A model generated the notes under the pieces. That model was given only the letters and a program-made list of their open reading frames with translations, did not search any database and was not told the origin of the DNA. Both the position numbers and the translations under genes were made by a program. 64,000 nucleotides of DNA from Polaribacter sp. NJDZ03 (GTDB taxonomy: Bacteria > Bacteroidota > Bacteroidia > Flavobacteriales > Flavobacteriaceae): positions 561,501 to 625,500 of the forward strand of contig NZ_CP079195.1 in assembly GCF_019263805.1 (NCBI RefSeq), written 5' to 3'. Of this stretch, positions 43,438 through 51,080 are shown one piece after another. Numbering within the stretch: position 1 is the first letter of the stretch; the number at the start of each line of letters is the position of its first letter.

Positions 43438-45297
43438 ATGTCTATAAACACACTTTTAATTACCCCACCTTTCACGCAATTAAATACGGCGTATCCAGCA
43501 ACCGCATACATCAAAGGATTTTTAGATTCTAAAAATGTACCAACTACACAGATGGATTTAAGTATAGAGTTGTTTACGGCGGTATTTACAAAAGAATTTA
43601 TAGACGCTATTTTTAAACAAGCAGAAATGTTAGGCAACAAAGAATTGCCTTTAGTTTGGGAGCAGAAAGAAGATTACATAAATAAAGTAGATTCTGTAAT
43701 GAACTATTTGCGAGTGCAAGAAGTAACGGCAGCGTATCAAATTGTGCATAAAGACTATTTACCACACGGACACAGACGTGTAAAATTAAAAAACGATTTA
43801 AGTACAGAATTTGGTAAACTAGGTATTTTAGACAAAGCCAAACACATTGCCACGTTATTTGTAGAAGAATTAGGCGATTTTATAAACACCAATGTAGATG
43901 AGTTTTTCTCGTTTACACGTTATGCAGAACAAATTGGTAGAGCCGCTTCTAGTTTCGATGAACTAGACGAATGTTTACAGTTCGAAACCACGTTAATAGA
44001 AGACGAAATGCTGTACTTGTTAGACGAGAAAATACAACAAGACACTTATGATTTAGTTTGTTTTACGGTTCCTTTTCCGGGAAACTTGTTTTCTGCGTTG
44101 CGTTGTGCTCAGTTTATAAAACAAAACTATCCAGATATAAAAATTGCCATGGGCGGTGGTTATTGCAACACCGAATTAAGACGTTTGTCTGATCCTAGAA
44201 TTTTCGATTTTGTAGATTTTATTACGCTAGATGATGGCGAAGGTCCGTTGTTAAGAATTACCGAATTTATTGCAGGTAAAATAGGCGAGGACAAGCTAGA
44301 AAGAACTTATATCTGTAGAAATGATACGGTAATTTATCAGAATAAATTACCGAATACCATTTTTCATCATAAAAATTTACCCGCGCCAAGTTACATTGGT
44401 TTGCCAACGGAAAAATACTTGTCTTTTTTAGATGTTATGAATCCAATGCACAGAATGTGGTCTGACGGAAAGTGGAATAAACTCACCATTTCTCACGGTT
44501 GTTATTGGAAACAATGTTCTTTTTGCGACGTTACACTAGATTATATTAGCAATTACGAAAACACCACAGCAGATGATTTAGTCAATAAAATAGAGAAAAT
44601 AATTTCAGAAACCGGCGTAACAGGTTTCCATTTTGTAGATGAAGCTGCACCGCCAAAAATGTTAAGAGCCTTGGCTAATAAATTGATGGAACGCAAAGTG
44701 TACATTACTTGGTGGACCAACATTCGTTTCGAAAAAACATTTACGCCAGAATTGTGTGCTTTATTATCTAAATCTGGTTGTATTGCTGTAACTGGCGGAT
44801 TAGAAGTTGCTTCAGATAGGTTATTAGCAAAGATGAAAAAAGGGGTGGATATTGGGCAAGTAGCAAGAGTAACCAAAGCTTTTTCTGATGAAAACATTAT
44901 GGTACATGCCTATTTAATGTTCGGTTTTCCTACAGAAACAGCACAAGAAACCATCGATTCTTTAGAAGTTGTACGTCAGTTATTTTATCATAATTGTATT
45001 CAATCTGCTTTTTGGCATCAATTTGCGTGTACAAGCCACAGTCCGGTTGGTAAAAACCCAGACGAGTTTGAAATTAACATTATTGGTCCGGAATTTAAAG
45101 GCTTTGCAGAAAACGATTTATATCACGAAGATCCAACAGGAGCAGAGCATCATTTGTACAGCCAAGGATTAAATACCGCTTTAAATAATTACTTAAATCA
45201 CAAAGGGTTTGAAATTCCATTAGAAGATTATTTTAATTTTAAGGTTCCAAAAATCACTTTAGAAAACAACTTAATAGCAGGATATTTAAAAGTGTAA
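43438..45297 (+). CDS. B12-binding domain radical SAM protein
   Basis: A 619-residue protein. The N-terminal half (about 1-300) includes a cobalamin-binding Rossmann-like region (YDLVCFTVPFPGNLFSALRCAQFIK, then KIAMGGGYCNTELRRL). The radical SAM barrel has the cluster ligands C355, C360 and C363 in HGCYWKQCSFC, and later GGLEVASDRLLAKMKKG. Members include methylases and ring-forming enzymes such as BchE. No precursor peptide, hopanoid or porphyrin gene is nearby, so the substrate is open. It is monocistronic and abuts the REP-array element. Confidence 0.92.
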   Translation: MSINTLLITPPFTQLNTAYPATAYIKGFLDSKNVPTTQMDLSIELFTAVFTKEFIDAIFKQAEMLGNKELPLVWEQKEDYINKVDSVMNYLRVQEVTAAYQIVHKDYLPHGHRRVKLKNDLSTEFGKLGILDKAKHIATLFVEELGDFINTNVDEFFSFTRYAEQIGRAASSFDELDECLQFETTLIEDEMLYLLDEKIQQDTYDLVCFTVPFPGNLFSALRCAQFIKQNYPDIKIAMGGGYCNTELRRLSDPRIFDFVDFITLDDGEGPLLRITEFIAGKIGEDKLERTYICRNDTVIYQNKLPNTIFHHKNLPAPSYIGLPTEKYLSFLDVMNPMHRMWSDGKWNKLTISHGCYWKQCSFCDVTLDYISNYENTTADDLVNKIEKIISETGVTGFHFVDEAAPPKMLRALANKLMERKVYITWWTNIRFEKTFTPELCALLSKSGCIAVTGGLEVASDRLLAKMKKGVDIGQVARVTKAFSDENIMVHAYLMFGFPTETAQETIDSLEVVRQLFYHNCIQSAFWHQFACTSHSPVGKNPDEFEINIIGPEFKGFAENDLYHEDPTGAEHHLYSQGLNTALNNYLNHKGFEIPLEDYFNFKVPKITLENNLIAGYLKV

Positions 45298-45309
45298 AAA
45301 TGCTATTTT

Positions 45310-46084
45310 TTTTAGAAGCTATTTCCAGCTTTCCACTATATCTTTTTTTTCGTACCTCAAAAAAAGGATGCCGTTTCAATCTGGGCTAGACTTGTTTGTT
45401 GGCTGTTGTTCGAGCTCGTTTGTAACGAGTGCCAATAACATATAAAACATTAGGCTCTGTACTCGTTACAAACGAGCACTAGCAGAGCAATTTAATTACC
45501 GCAAACAGATTGCTTCGTACCTCGCAATGACGCTTATTAAATAACAATTAAAAAGGATGCCGTTTCAATCTGGGCTAGAATTATTTGTTAGCTTTTGTTC
45601 GTGCTCATTTGTAAAGAGTGCCAATAACATATAAAACATTAGGCTCTGTACTCGTTACAAACGAGCACTAGCAGAGCAATTTAATTACCGCAAACAGATT
45701 GCTTCGTATCTCGCAATCACGCTTATTAAATAACAATTAAAAAGGATGCCGTTTCAGTCTGGGCTAGAATTATTTGTTAGCTTTTGTTCGCGCTCGTTTG
45801 TAACGAGTGCCAATAACATATAAAACATTAGGCTCTATATTCGTTACAAACGAGCACTAGCAGAGCAATTTATTTATCGCAAATAAATTGCTTCGTACCT
45901 CGCAATGACGCTTATTAAATAACAATTAAAAAGGATGCCGTTTCAATCTGGTCTAGACTTGTTTGTTGGCTGTTGTTCGCGCTCATTTGTAACGAGTGCC
46001 AATAACATATAGAACACCAGCTTCTGTACTTGTTACAAACGAGCACTAGTAGAGAGTAGTGAAAGCAGGAAAAAGCTTCTAAAA
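45310..46084. repeat. Inverted-repeat-bounded element with a 189 bp tandem array of REP pairs
   Basis: Its ends are 24 bp inverted repeats with two mismatches: 45310-45333 (TTTTAGAAGCTATTTCCAGC...) and 46061-46084. Between them are 3.7 units of exactly 189 bp starting AAAAAGGATG at 45361, 45550, 45739 and 45928. Each unit holds two facing hairpins, CTCGTT-tgt-AACGAG and CTCGTT-aca-AACGAG, the second followed by CACTAGC, i.e. a GCTAGTG head on the other strand. The first three units end in a form of ATTGCTTCGT...CTCGCAAT shared with the array at 14399-15177. There is no coding capacity. Confidence 0.9.
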
Positions 46085-46160
46085 GAAAATGTTAGTCAAT
46101 ATAACAGTAATCAACTAACATTTTAAGTTTTTATTGCAATTTTTAAAACGGACTTAAACT

Positions 46161-46673
46161 TTATTTAGCATACGCTCCAGAAGAATAGGTTAACTCGTAA
46201 CTATGTGTGTACACTTCAAAAACGATACCGAAAGGATCTTCTACATAACACATTTTAAAAGGCTTGTCTTTTGGATAATATTCTCTAATTGGCATTCTTT
46301 GTTTCCCTCCGTACGCCACAATTTTATCTACCAATGCTTCAAAATTTGGGTCTTGGATACAAAAATGAAAAAGGCCTGTATTAAAAGGACTAAATTCTGG
46401 TGCTTCTTTTATGCCTTTCGGAAAAGAAAATAACTCAACCCCAATTCCGTCTGAAGTAGATAAATGTGCAATTTCAAATTCTGTCCAATCTTCGCCAAAA
46501 ACATCAATACACATAATTCCAATTGCGGTGTCTGCTTCTTTTTTAACAGTAGAAGGCTCCATAATAATGTACCAGCCCATTACTTCTGAATAAAATTTTA
46601 CAGCTTCTTTAATATTTGGAACGGTAAGACCTATGTGTGAAAATGATTTGGGATACTCTTGTTTTGTTTTCAT
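46161..46673 (-). CDS. VOC family (glyoxalase/dioxygenase-like) protein
   Basis: From ATG 46673 the protein has 170 residues; the ORF could begin 21 bases earlier at a TTG, but that lies inside the promoter. FSHIGLTVPNIKEAVKFYSEVMGW is the first half of the vicinal-oxygen-chelate fold, and FHFCIQDPNFEALVDKIVAYGG plus CYVEDPFGIVFEVYTHS the second. Metal ligands H, H and E are visible. It is divergent from an HxlR regulator, a common pairing for detoxification of aldehydes or drugs. Confidence 0.9.
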   Translation of the reverse strand: MKTKQEYPKSFSHIGLTVPNIKEAVKFYSEVMGWYIIMEPSTVKKEADTAIGIMCIDVFGEDWTEFEIAHLSTSDGIGVELFSFPKGIKEAPEFSPFNTGLFHFCIQDPNFEALVDKIVAYGGKQRMPIREYYPKDKPFKMCYVEDPFGIVFEVYTHSYELTYSSGAYAK

Positions 46674-46691
46674 AATATTTAATTTACGTTG

Positions 46692-46722
46692 CAAAATTAA
46701 ATTATATTTGTCTATTTGGCAA
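46692..46722 (-). promoter_or_regulatory. Promoter of the VOC gene
   Basis: On the minus strand TAATTTTG (46692-46699) and TTG (46720-46722) are 20 bases apart, fitting the Bacteroidetes consensus TTG-N19-21-TAnnTTTG. A plus-strand TATATTTG (46703-46710) lies inside the same stretch. An imperfect direct repeat TTACC(T/A)AAA (near 46727 and 46746) just beyond may be the HxlR operator. Confidence 0.65.
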
Positions 46723-46794
46723 TAACTTACCTAAAAGTAGTATAGTTACCAAAACGAGTAAAATAATGATTATCAATACAATAAGACTATAAAT

Positions 46795-47103
46795 TTGATA
46801 GAAAAAGTTACATGTCCTTTAAATTATACTATGAATTTAATAGGTACAAAATGGAAACCTTTAATTTTATTCCATTTATTAGAAGGTGGTTTAAGGTCTG
46901 GAGTTTTACAAAAACACATAATAGGTGTTTCTAACAAAATGTTTACACAGACGGTTAGAGAGTTAGAAAAAGATGGACTTATTTCTAGGAAAGTCTACCC
47001 TGTTGTTCCGCCAAAAGTAGAATATAAATTGACTAAAAGAGGACAATCTTTAGAAAGTATTTTAAGGAATTTAGATAAATGGGGATTAGAAGACATTAGT
47101 TAA
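46795..47103 (+). CDS. HxlR family transcriptional regulator
   Basis: A 102-residue winged-helix regulator. CPLNYTMNLIGTKWKPLILFHLLEGGLR is the family signature, including the N-terminal Cys used for redox or aldehyde sensing in HypR and HxlR homologues. The start is a TTG at 46795; no ATG is available before the conserved region. It is divergent from the VOC gene and probably controls it. Confidence 0.9.
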   Translation: MIEKVTCPLNYTMNLIGTKWKPLILFHLLEGGLRSGVLQKHIIGVSNKMFTQTVRELEKDGLISRKVYPVVPPKVEYKLTKRGQSLESILRNLDKWGLEDIS

Positions 47104-47146
47104 AATAAAAAACTATTCGTTATTAAGTTGCTTTAATTTATTGTAA

Positions 47147-47519
47147 TTAAAAAAAAATAGCTAAAACCATTGTTACAGCAGCAATTAATATACCGCTTTT
47201 TCGTTCAGAAAAACTAGTAACAGACCTATAATCAACAACATAAAAAGTTGCCCAAATAGCTATTAAAGAGTAAATAGATAAAATAGTTTTATGTTTCCAT
47301 ATTGATAATTTAGCATTTAAACTACTTTGAATCCACCAAAAAACAACCATTGTTGGTACAAATAAAACTGCTCCAAAAAGCATCATCATAAAACTAATTT
47401 TAAATGAATTTAAGATGCTATCTAAACTAGAATCATTAATAAAATCTACAGAAATGAACGCTAAAAGTAGAGGCGAGGCAATAATTGTAAATAACCAAAC
47501 CCTTTAAAGTATAACTCAT
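47147..47519 (-). pseudogene. Small membrane protein gene with a probable N-terminal frameshift
   Basis: The ATG at 47519 is 8 bases after the PepSY gene stop and starts MSYTLK, but that frame soon closes. Shifted by one base, an open frame continues (VWLFTIIASPLLLAFISVDF) straight into MMMLFGAVLFVPTMVVFWW and on to the stop at 47147. The combined product would be about 123 residues with three or four helices. Either a frameshift near ACTTTAAAGGG (about 47500) inactivated it, or a sequencing error did. An intact protein could otherwise start at 47389 (80 residues). Confidence 0.55.
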
Positions 47520-47527
47520 TTTTAGTT

Positions 47528-48043
47528 TTAAATAAACAATAAAATAATTGTTAGAAGTACACCGCCAACAGCAAAATACATTCCTTTTTTAAAAACAGGC
47601 ATTTTTGGTGCGTACATCCAAAAAGCAGAAAAAACAAAAAAGAGCAACGCAACTCCAAAAAAGATGTTTAAAAAATAAAGAGGACTGCTGGTATTTGCTT
47701 TATGTAGTTTTTCCATTTTATCAAGCACAAAGGGCAATTGCATTTTTTTTATCGTTGCAACACCTGTTGTTTGGTTGTAATTTCCATTTCTTAAATATAA
47801 AACAGCACCTTCTTGTTTTATTACTTTTGCTCCTTTTTTAAATATGGGCGCTAAGTCTCGTTCAGATAAATTTGGAGCTAATTTTTTTTCAGTGATTACT
47901 TCTGTTTTTAAGAAATCTGTATTTCTGTAAACCATTATAATTCCGCTTAATGCATACACAAACATAATTCCTGCTAAGAAAAAGCCTAAATACCTGTGAA
48001 TAATTCTAATTTGAAATGAGAATGGAGTCTTTCTTTTAGTCAT
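47528..48043 (-). CDS. PepSY-like transmembrane protein
   Basis: A 171-residue protein with an N-terminal helix (RIIHRYLGFFLAGIMFVYALSGIIMVY), a periplasmic domain of about 85 residues and two C-terminal helices (about 120-138 and 148-170). The HRYLGFFLAG motif is typical of the PepSY_TM/PiuB group linked to siderophore reduction, although this is a short version. The next membrane gene follows by 8 bases. Confidence 0.82.
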   Translation of the reverse strand: MTKRKTPFSFQIRIIHRYLGFFLAGIMFVYALSGIIMVYRNTDFLKTEVITEKKLAPNLSERDLAPIFKKGAKVIKQEGAVLYLRNGNYNQTTGVATIKKMQLPFVLDKMEKLHKANTSSPLYFLNIFFGVALLFFVFSAFWMYAPKMPVFKKGMYFAVGGVLLTIILLFI

Positions 48044-48138
48044 GATATTATTTAATTTAAAAAGTATATAGTTTGGACTTATATTTCTACTAAGGGTTTA
48101 ATATAAAAGTTGCATTTTTTATGATTTTTTTTAACTAT

Positions 48139-48969
48139 TTAGTTTTGTTTTACATGCACATCCATTTGTGGAAAAGGAATAGCAATGTTATTTTCAACAA
48201 ACTTACGTCTTATAACTCTGCGGATATCACTTTTCATTCTATCTGAACCAAAGATAGAACTACTATAAAATAAGAGTTGAAAATCTAAAGAAGAATCTCC
48301 AAACCCTACTAATCTAGCTTCTATAGGTTTTTTATGATCTACCTCTGGATGTTCTTTACCGCTTTCATTAAGAATTTTAATAACAAACTCTACATCACTT
48401 TCATAAGAAACACCAATATTAATTCTAAAACGATTTAAGTGTGTTTGATGGCTCCAGTTAATCACTTTATTTGTTGTAATTAAAGAATTAGGGATAATTA
48501 TAGAAATATCATCTGTATTTAATCCTTTTGATGTTCGCAAACCAATTTCTTGTATTTTTACAATATCTCCATCTATTTCTAAAATATCAGAAATTCGAAT
48601 AGACCTTTCAGAAAGTAAAATAATTCCAGAAATAACGTCGTTAAAGGTTTGTTGTAATCCAAGACCAACACCCACTAACAAAGCTGCAGAACCTGCAATT
48701 AATATGGTTACCTTAATACCTAAAGTTTCTAAAATTAATCCGAAAGAAACAATCCAAACTACATATTTTATAATTTGAAATAACGAATACGTGTTACCTT
48801 CATTAAATTCATTTACACCTTTGTTTCTAAACATAGATTTCTTTAATATTCCTAAAACAATTTTTGTGAATATTATAATAAGAAACACCATACAAAGCGT
48901 GCTTACTTTTAAACTATACGCTCCAAGACTAAAGAGTTCGAATTCTAAAATTTTCTTTAATAAATCCAT
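48139..48969 (-). CDS. Mechanosensitive ion channel, MscS family (small)
   Basis: A 276-residue protein with three membrane helices (about 15-35, 64-80, 85-105) and the MscS core. The pore-lining helix is GSAALLVGVGLGLQQTFNDVISG, then GDIVKIQEIGLRTSKGLNTDDISIIIPNS in the beta domain and the mixed C-terminal domain. It is about the size of E. coli MscS. It complements the larger MscS protein at 17175-18422. Confidence 0.95.
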   Translation of the reverse strand: MDLLKKILEFELFSLGAYSLKVSTLCMVFLIIIFTKIVLGILKKSMFRNKGVNEFNEGNTYSLFQIIKYVVWIVSFGLILETLGIKVTILIAGSAALLVGVGLGLQQTFNDVISGIILLSERSIRISDILEIDGDIVKIQEIGLRTSKGLNTDDISIIIPNSLITTNKVINWSHQTHLNRFRINIGVSYESDVEFVIKILNESGKEHPEVDHKKPIEARLVGFGDSSLDFQLLFYSSSIFGSDRMKSDIRRVIRRKFVENNIAIPFPQMDVHVKQN

Positions 48970-49016
48970 TCTGATTTTATACTAATTTTAATCTTTAAAA
49001 AGGTGATTTTCTATTT

Positions 49017-49400
49017 TTACAAAACATATTTTTCAAAAATATCATTCAATTCTTTCTCAGGCTCATTACATAAACCAGGGTGCGTTTTAGAACTCTGTAT
49101 AATGGTGCTTCTGCAGGCCGCCAACCATCTAAAGCGATCTGATATTTCAAATTCACCAATTTTACCACCTGCAGCTTTTCCTTCACAAATTAATTTCCAA
49201 GCATTTAAATAATTGTTTAAAGTATCTAATTCTAATTCTGGCGCCAATGCTTTTAGCTTATCTGCATTAATGTGGAATTTAATATCTAAGAATTTTTTAC
49301 GTTTAGAAAATAAAATAACCCCCACATTAAAGAATTCTTCGCGTTCTACTTTTGGAACCAATCTAATAATGGCATATTCAAATGTAACTTTATCTAGCAT
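49017..49400 (-). CDS. DUF3037 protein
   Basis: A 127-residue cytosolic protein. FEYAIIRLVPKVEREEFFNVGVILFS and the following K-rich strand identify DUF3037. It overlaps the HipA-like kinase gene by 11 bases. The same pairing is common across bacteria, so the two proteins probably work together, but the activity of DUF3037 is not known. Confidence 0.88.
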   Translation of the reverse strand: MLDKVTFEYAIIRLVPKVEREEFFNVGVILFSKRKKFLDIKFHINADKLKALAPELELDTLNNYLNAWKLICEGKAAGGKIGEFEISDRFRWLAACRSTIIQSSKTHPGLCNEPEKELNDIFEKYVL

Positions 49401-50169
49401 CTTCCGCTTCTTTAACTAATTTATCAATCATAGAAAGTTTTGCATTTAAAAATTGAATATACGCAGCTCTTATCTCATTAGTATTTAAAATATCTCCTTC
49501 ATTTATTAACCAATCTTCCGGTATATTTGCCACAATTTCATTAATTACATCTGCATTTATCATCGTTTTAATTTCTAATGAAGCTTGTTGTAAAAGCGAA
49601 GCTTTTGGTAAAAGGACATGGTCTTTTATTAAAGGAAAAGTTCTTGTTAAATGGTTTTCCCAAGTCGCCCAATTATGATGAAAGTAAAAACTTGCTCCAT
49701 TATCAATAATCCAAAGTTCATTATGCCAATTCAACAAGTTGGTGTTTTTAGCGGTTCTGTCAATATTGCTTATCAAACTATCTAAAATAACTACTTTAGA
49801 TGCCGTAAGCGCATCTGCAACAGAAACCAAAGGATCATAGGTAATTGCGCTCGATAAGAAATGTAATCCTAAATTTAAACCGACACTAAATTTTAATAAA
49901 TCCTGAATTTCTTCATCGGGTTCTGTTTTACTAAAAGAATCATCTAAATTCATAAAAACCAACTCTGGCACTTTTAAACCAATCGCTCTTGCGAGTTCGC
50001 CTCCTATAAATTCTGAAATTAATGCTTTTTTACCTTGACCTGCACCTCTAAACTTAAGTACGTATAAAAAGCCATCGTCAGCTTTTACGATTGCAGGCAA
50101 AGATCCGCCTTCTCGTAAAGGTTGCAAATATTGTACAACATTTACGGTTCTAATATCAATTGTGTTCAT
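49390..50169 (-). CDS. HipA-like kinase family protein
   Basis: A 259-residue protein with the HipA/phosphoinositide-kinase-like fold but about half the size of HipA. The ATP region is SLPAIVKADDGFLYVLKFRG, the catalytic loop SNIDRTAKNTNLL, and the metal motif IIDNGASFYFHHN (DFG equivalent). The HipA N-terminal subdomain is missing. HipA phosphorylates glutamyl-tRNA synthetase; the target here is unknown. It is translationally coupled to DUF3037, and an XRE gene is 84 bases upstream. Confidence 0.87.
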   Translation of the reverse strand: MNTIDIRTVNVVQYLQPLREGGSLPAIVKADDGFLYVLKFRGAGQGKKALISEFIGGELARAIGLKVPELVFMNLDDSFSKTEPDEEIQDLLKFSVGLNLGLHFLSSAITYDPLVSVADALTASKVVILDSLISNIDRTAKNTNLLNWHNELWIIDNGASFYFHHNWATWENHLTRTFPLIKDHVLLPKASLLQQASLEIKTMINADVINEIVANIPEDWLINEGDILNTNEIRAAYIQFLNAKLSMIDKLVKEAEDAR

Positions 50170-50253
50170 AAATACTAAATTATACTAATTCTATAACTTC
50201 AAGTTTATTTAAAGAGAATTTGTTTTAAACAATCTGTGTTTAATAAATTTTTA

Positions 50254-50607
50254 TCATTTCTGATATTCATCAAAAGTACCATCAGAATAAAAAACAACAA
50301 TACGTTGTATTTTTTTCCCAACCTTTTCAGAAGAAGAATCATTAAAAAAAGTTGGAGCAGTAGCTGCTTTCGTTTCTGCATTTTTAGGAAAACTACCTTT
50401 TCCGTTTAACAACCAATACATATCTACGTCATTAAATTCTGTAGTTACTTTTAGAATAAAATCTAAACTTGGTTTATTTCTTCCGGATAGGATATGGGAA
50501 ATACTGGAGCGTTGTACGCCAACCTTATCTGCAAACATAGAGGCAGATAATTGATGAAATTCCATCACTTGTTTTAAACGTGTAGTAAATTCAGATATGT
50601 TTACCAT
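50254..50607 (-). CDS. XRE family helix-turn-helix regulator
   Basis: A 117-residue protein. The HTH is at residues about 10-62 (VMEFHQLSASMFADKVGVQRSSISHILSGRNKPSLDFIL), followed by a YWLLNGKGSFP segment and a C-terminal tail RIVVFYSDGTFDEYQK. Such proteins are single regulators or antitoxins in Flavobacteriaceae. Its promoter contains a palindrome on the -7 box (autoregulation), and more TACA-N2-TGTA palindromes follow upstream. It may or may not share the kinase transcript. Confidence 0.9.
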   Translation of the reverse strand: MVNISEFTTRLKQVMEFHQLSASMFADKVGVQRSSISHILSGRNKPSLDFILKVTTEFNDVDMYWLLNGKGSFPKNAETKAATAPTFFNDSSSEKVGKKIQRIVVFYSDGTFDEYQK

Positions 50608-50623
50608 TGTAATATTGTTTCTT

Positions 50624-50657
50624 TATACAAATGTATACAATCTAATTGTCGTGACAA
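50624..50657 (-). promoter_or_regulatory. XRE gene promoter with two palindromes
   Basis: Minus strand: -7 box TACATTTG (50628-50635) and -33 TTG (50655-50657) with a 19 base spacer, a full consensus. The -7 box is inside the palindrome TATACA-AA-TGTATA (50624-50637), and the -33 box is inside TTGTC-GT-GACAA (50646-50657). The transcript starts near 50621, 14 bases before the ATG at 50607. Autorepression by the XRE protein is likely. Confidence 0.75.
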
Positions 50658-50689
50658 AAAATATAATTGTAAACAGTTTTAATAGTTCT

Positions 50690-50917
50690 TTTACATGTAA
50701 AGTAAAGGTTCATGTAAACTATATAAAGTTCTAAAATATAGTTATTTGAGTTTAAGTTATAAAAGATTACTATACAATTTTACTCAATACTATTTAGTAT
50801 CGGCTTGATTACAGAATGCAATTTACAAAGGTAACATCCGTAACCGAAAGAAGTCTTTACATTTGTAACAATTGGTCAATTTACAATTGTAACTTGTAAA
50901 CTATTAACAAATGTAAA
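50690..50917. repeat. Cluster of TACA-N2-TGTA operator-like palindromes
   Basis: Between the XRE gene and the M14 peptidase are repeated TTTACA/TGTAAA sites: TTTACATGTAAA (50690-50701), TTTACAAAGGTAAC (50822-50835), TTTACATTTGTAAC (50856-50869), TTTACAATTGTAAC (50880-50893, centre palindromic) and TTAACAAATGTAAA (50904-50917). Half-sites TTGTAAAC (50667-50674), CATGTAAAC (50711) and CTTGTAAAC (50893) also occur. They share the core of the operator at 50624-50637. No gene is seen in 50608-51080. Confidence 0.65.
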
Positions 50918-51080
50918 TGTGTAAATAGCAACCAATTATTCCATAAATTAAAATTAGAGAACGGTACTTCAATTAATTTTTATGGCTATTAATTTTTATA
51001 AATAATTATAGATATGATTAAATTTATATGATAGCTAGCTTTTAAAAATTCTTTATTTTTGAAAAAAAATATCAGCATAC

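Noticed and set aside
44553..44897. Minus-strand frame of 114 codons
   Set aside because: It lies antisense within the radical SAM core, which has intact catalytic motifs.
45361..46056. CRISPR or integron attC array from 189 bp period
   Set aside because: The whole 189 bp unit is repeated, there are no unique spacers or cassettes, and no integrase is nearby.
49390..50607. Classical hipBA toxin-antitoxin locus
   Set aside because: The kinase is half the length of HipA, the HTH gene is 84 bases away with its own full promoter, and DUF3037 is the tightly linked partner instead.
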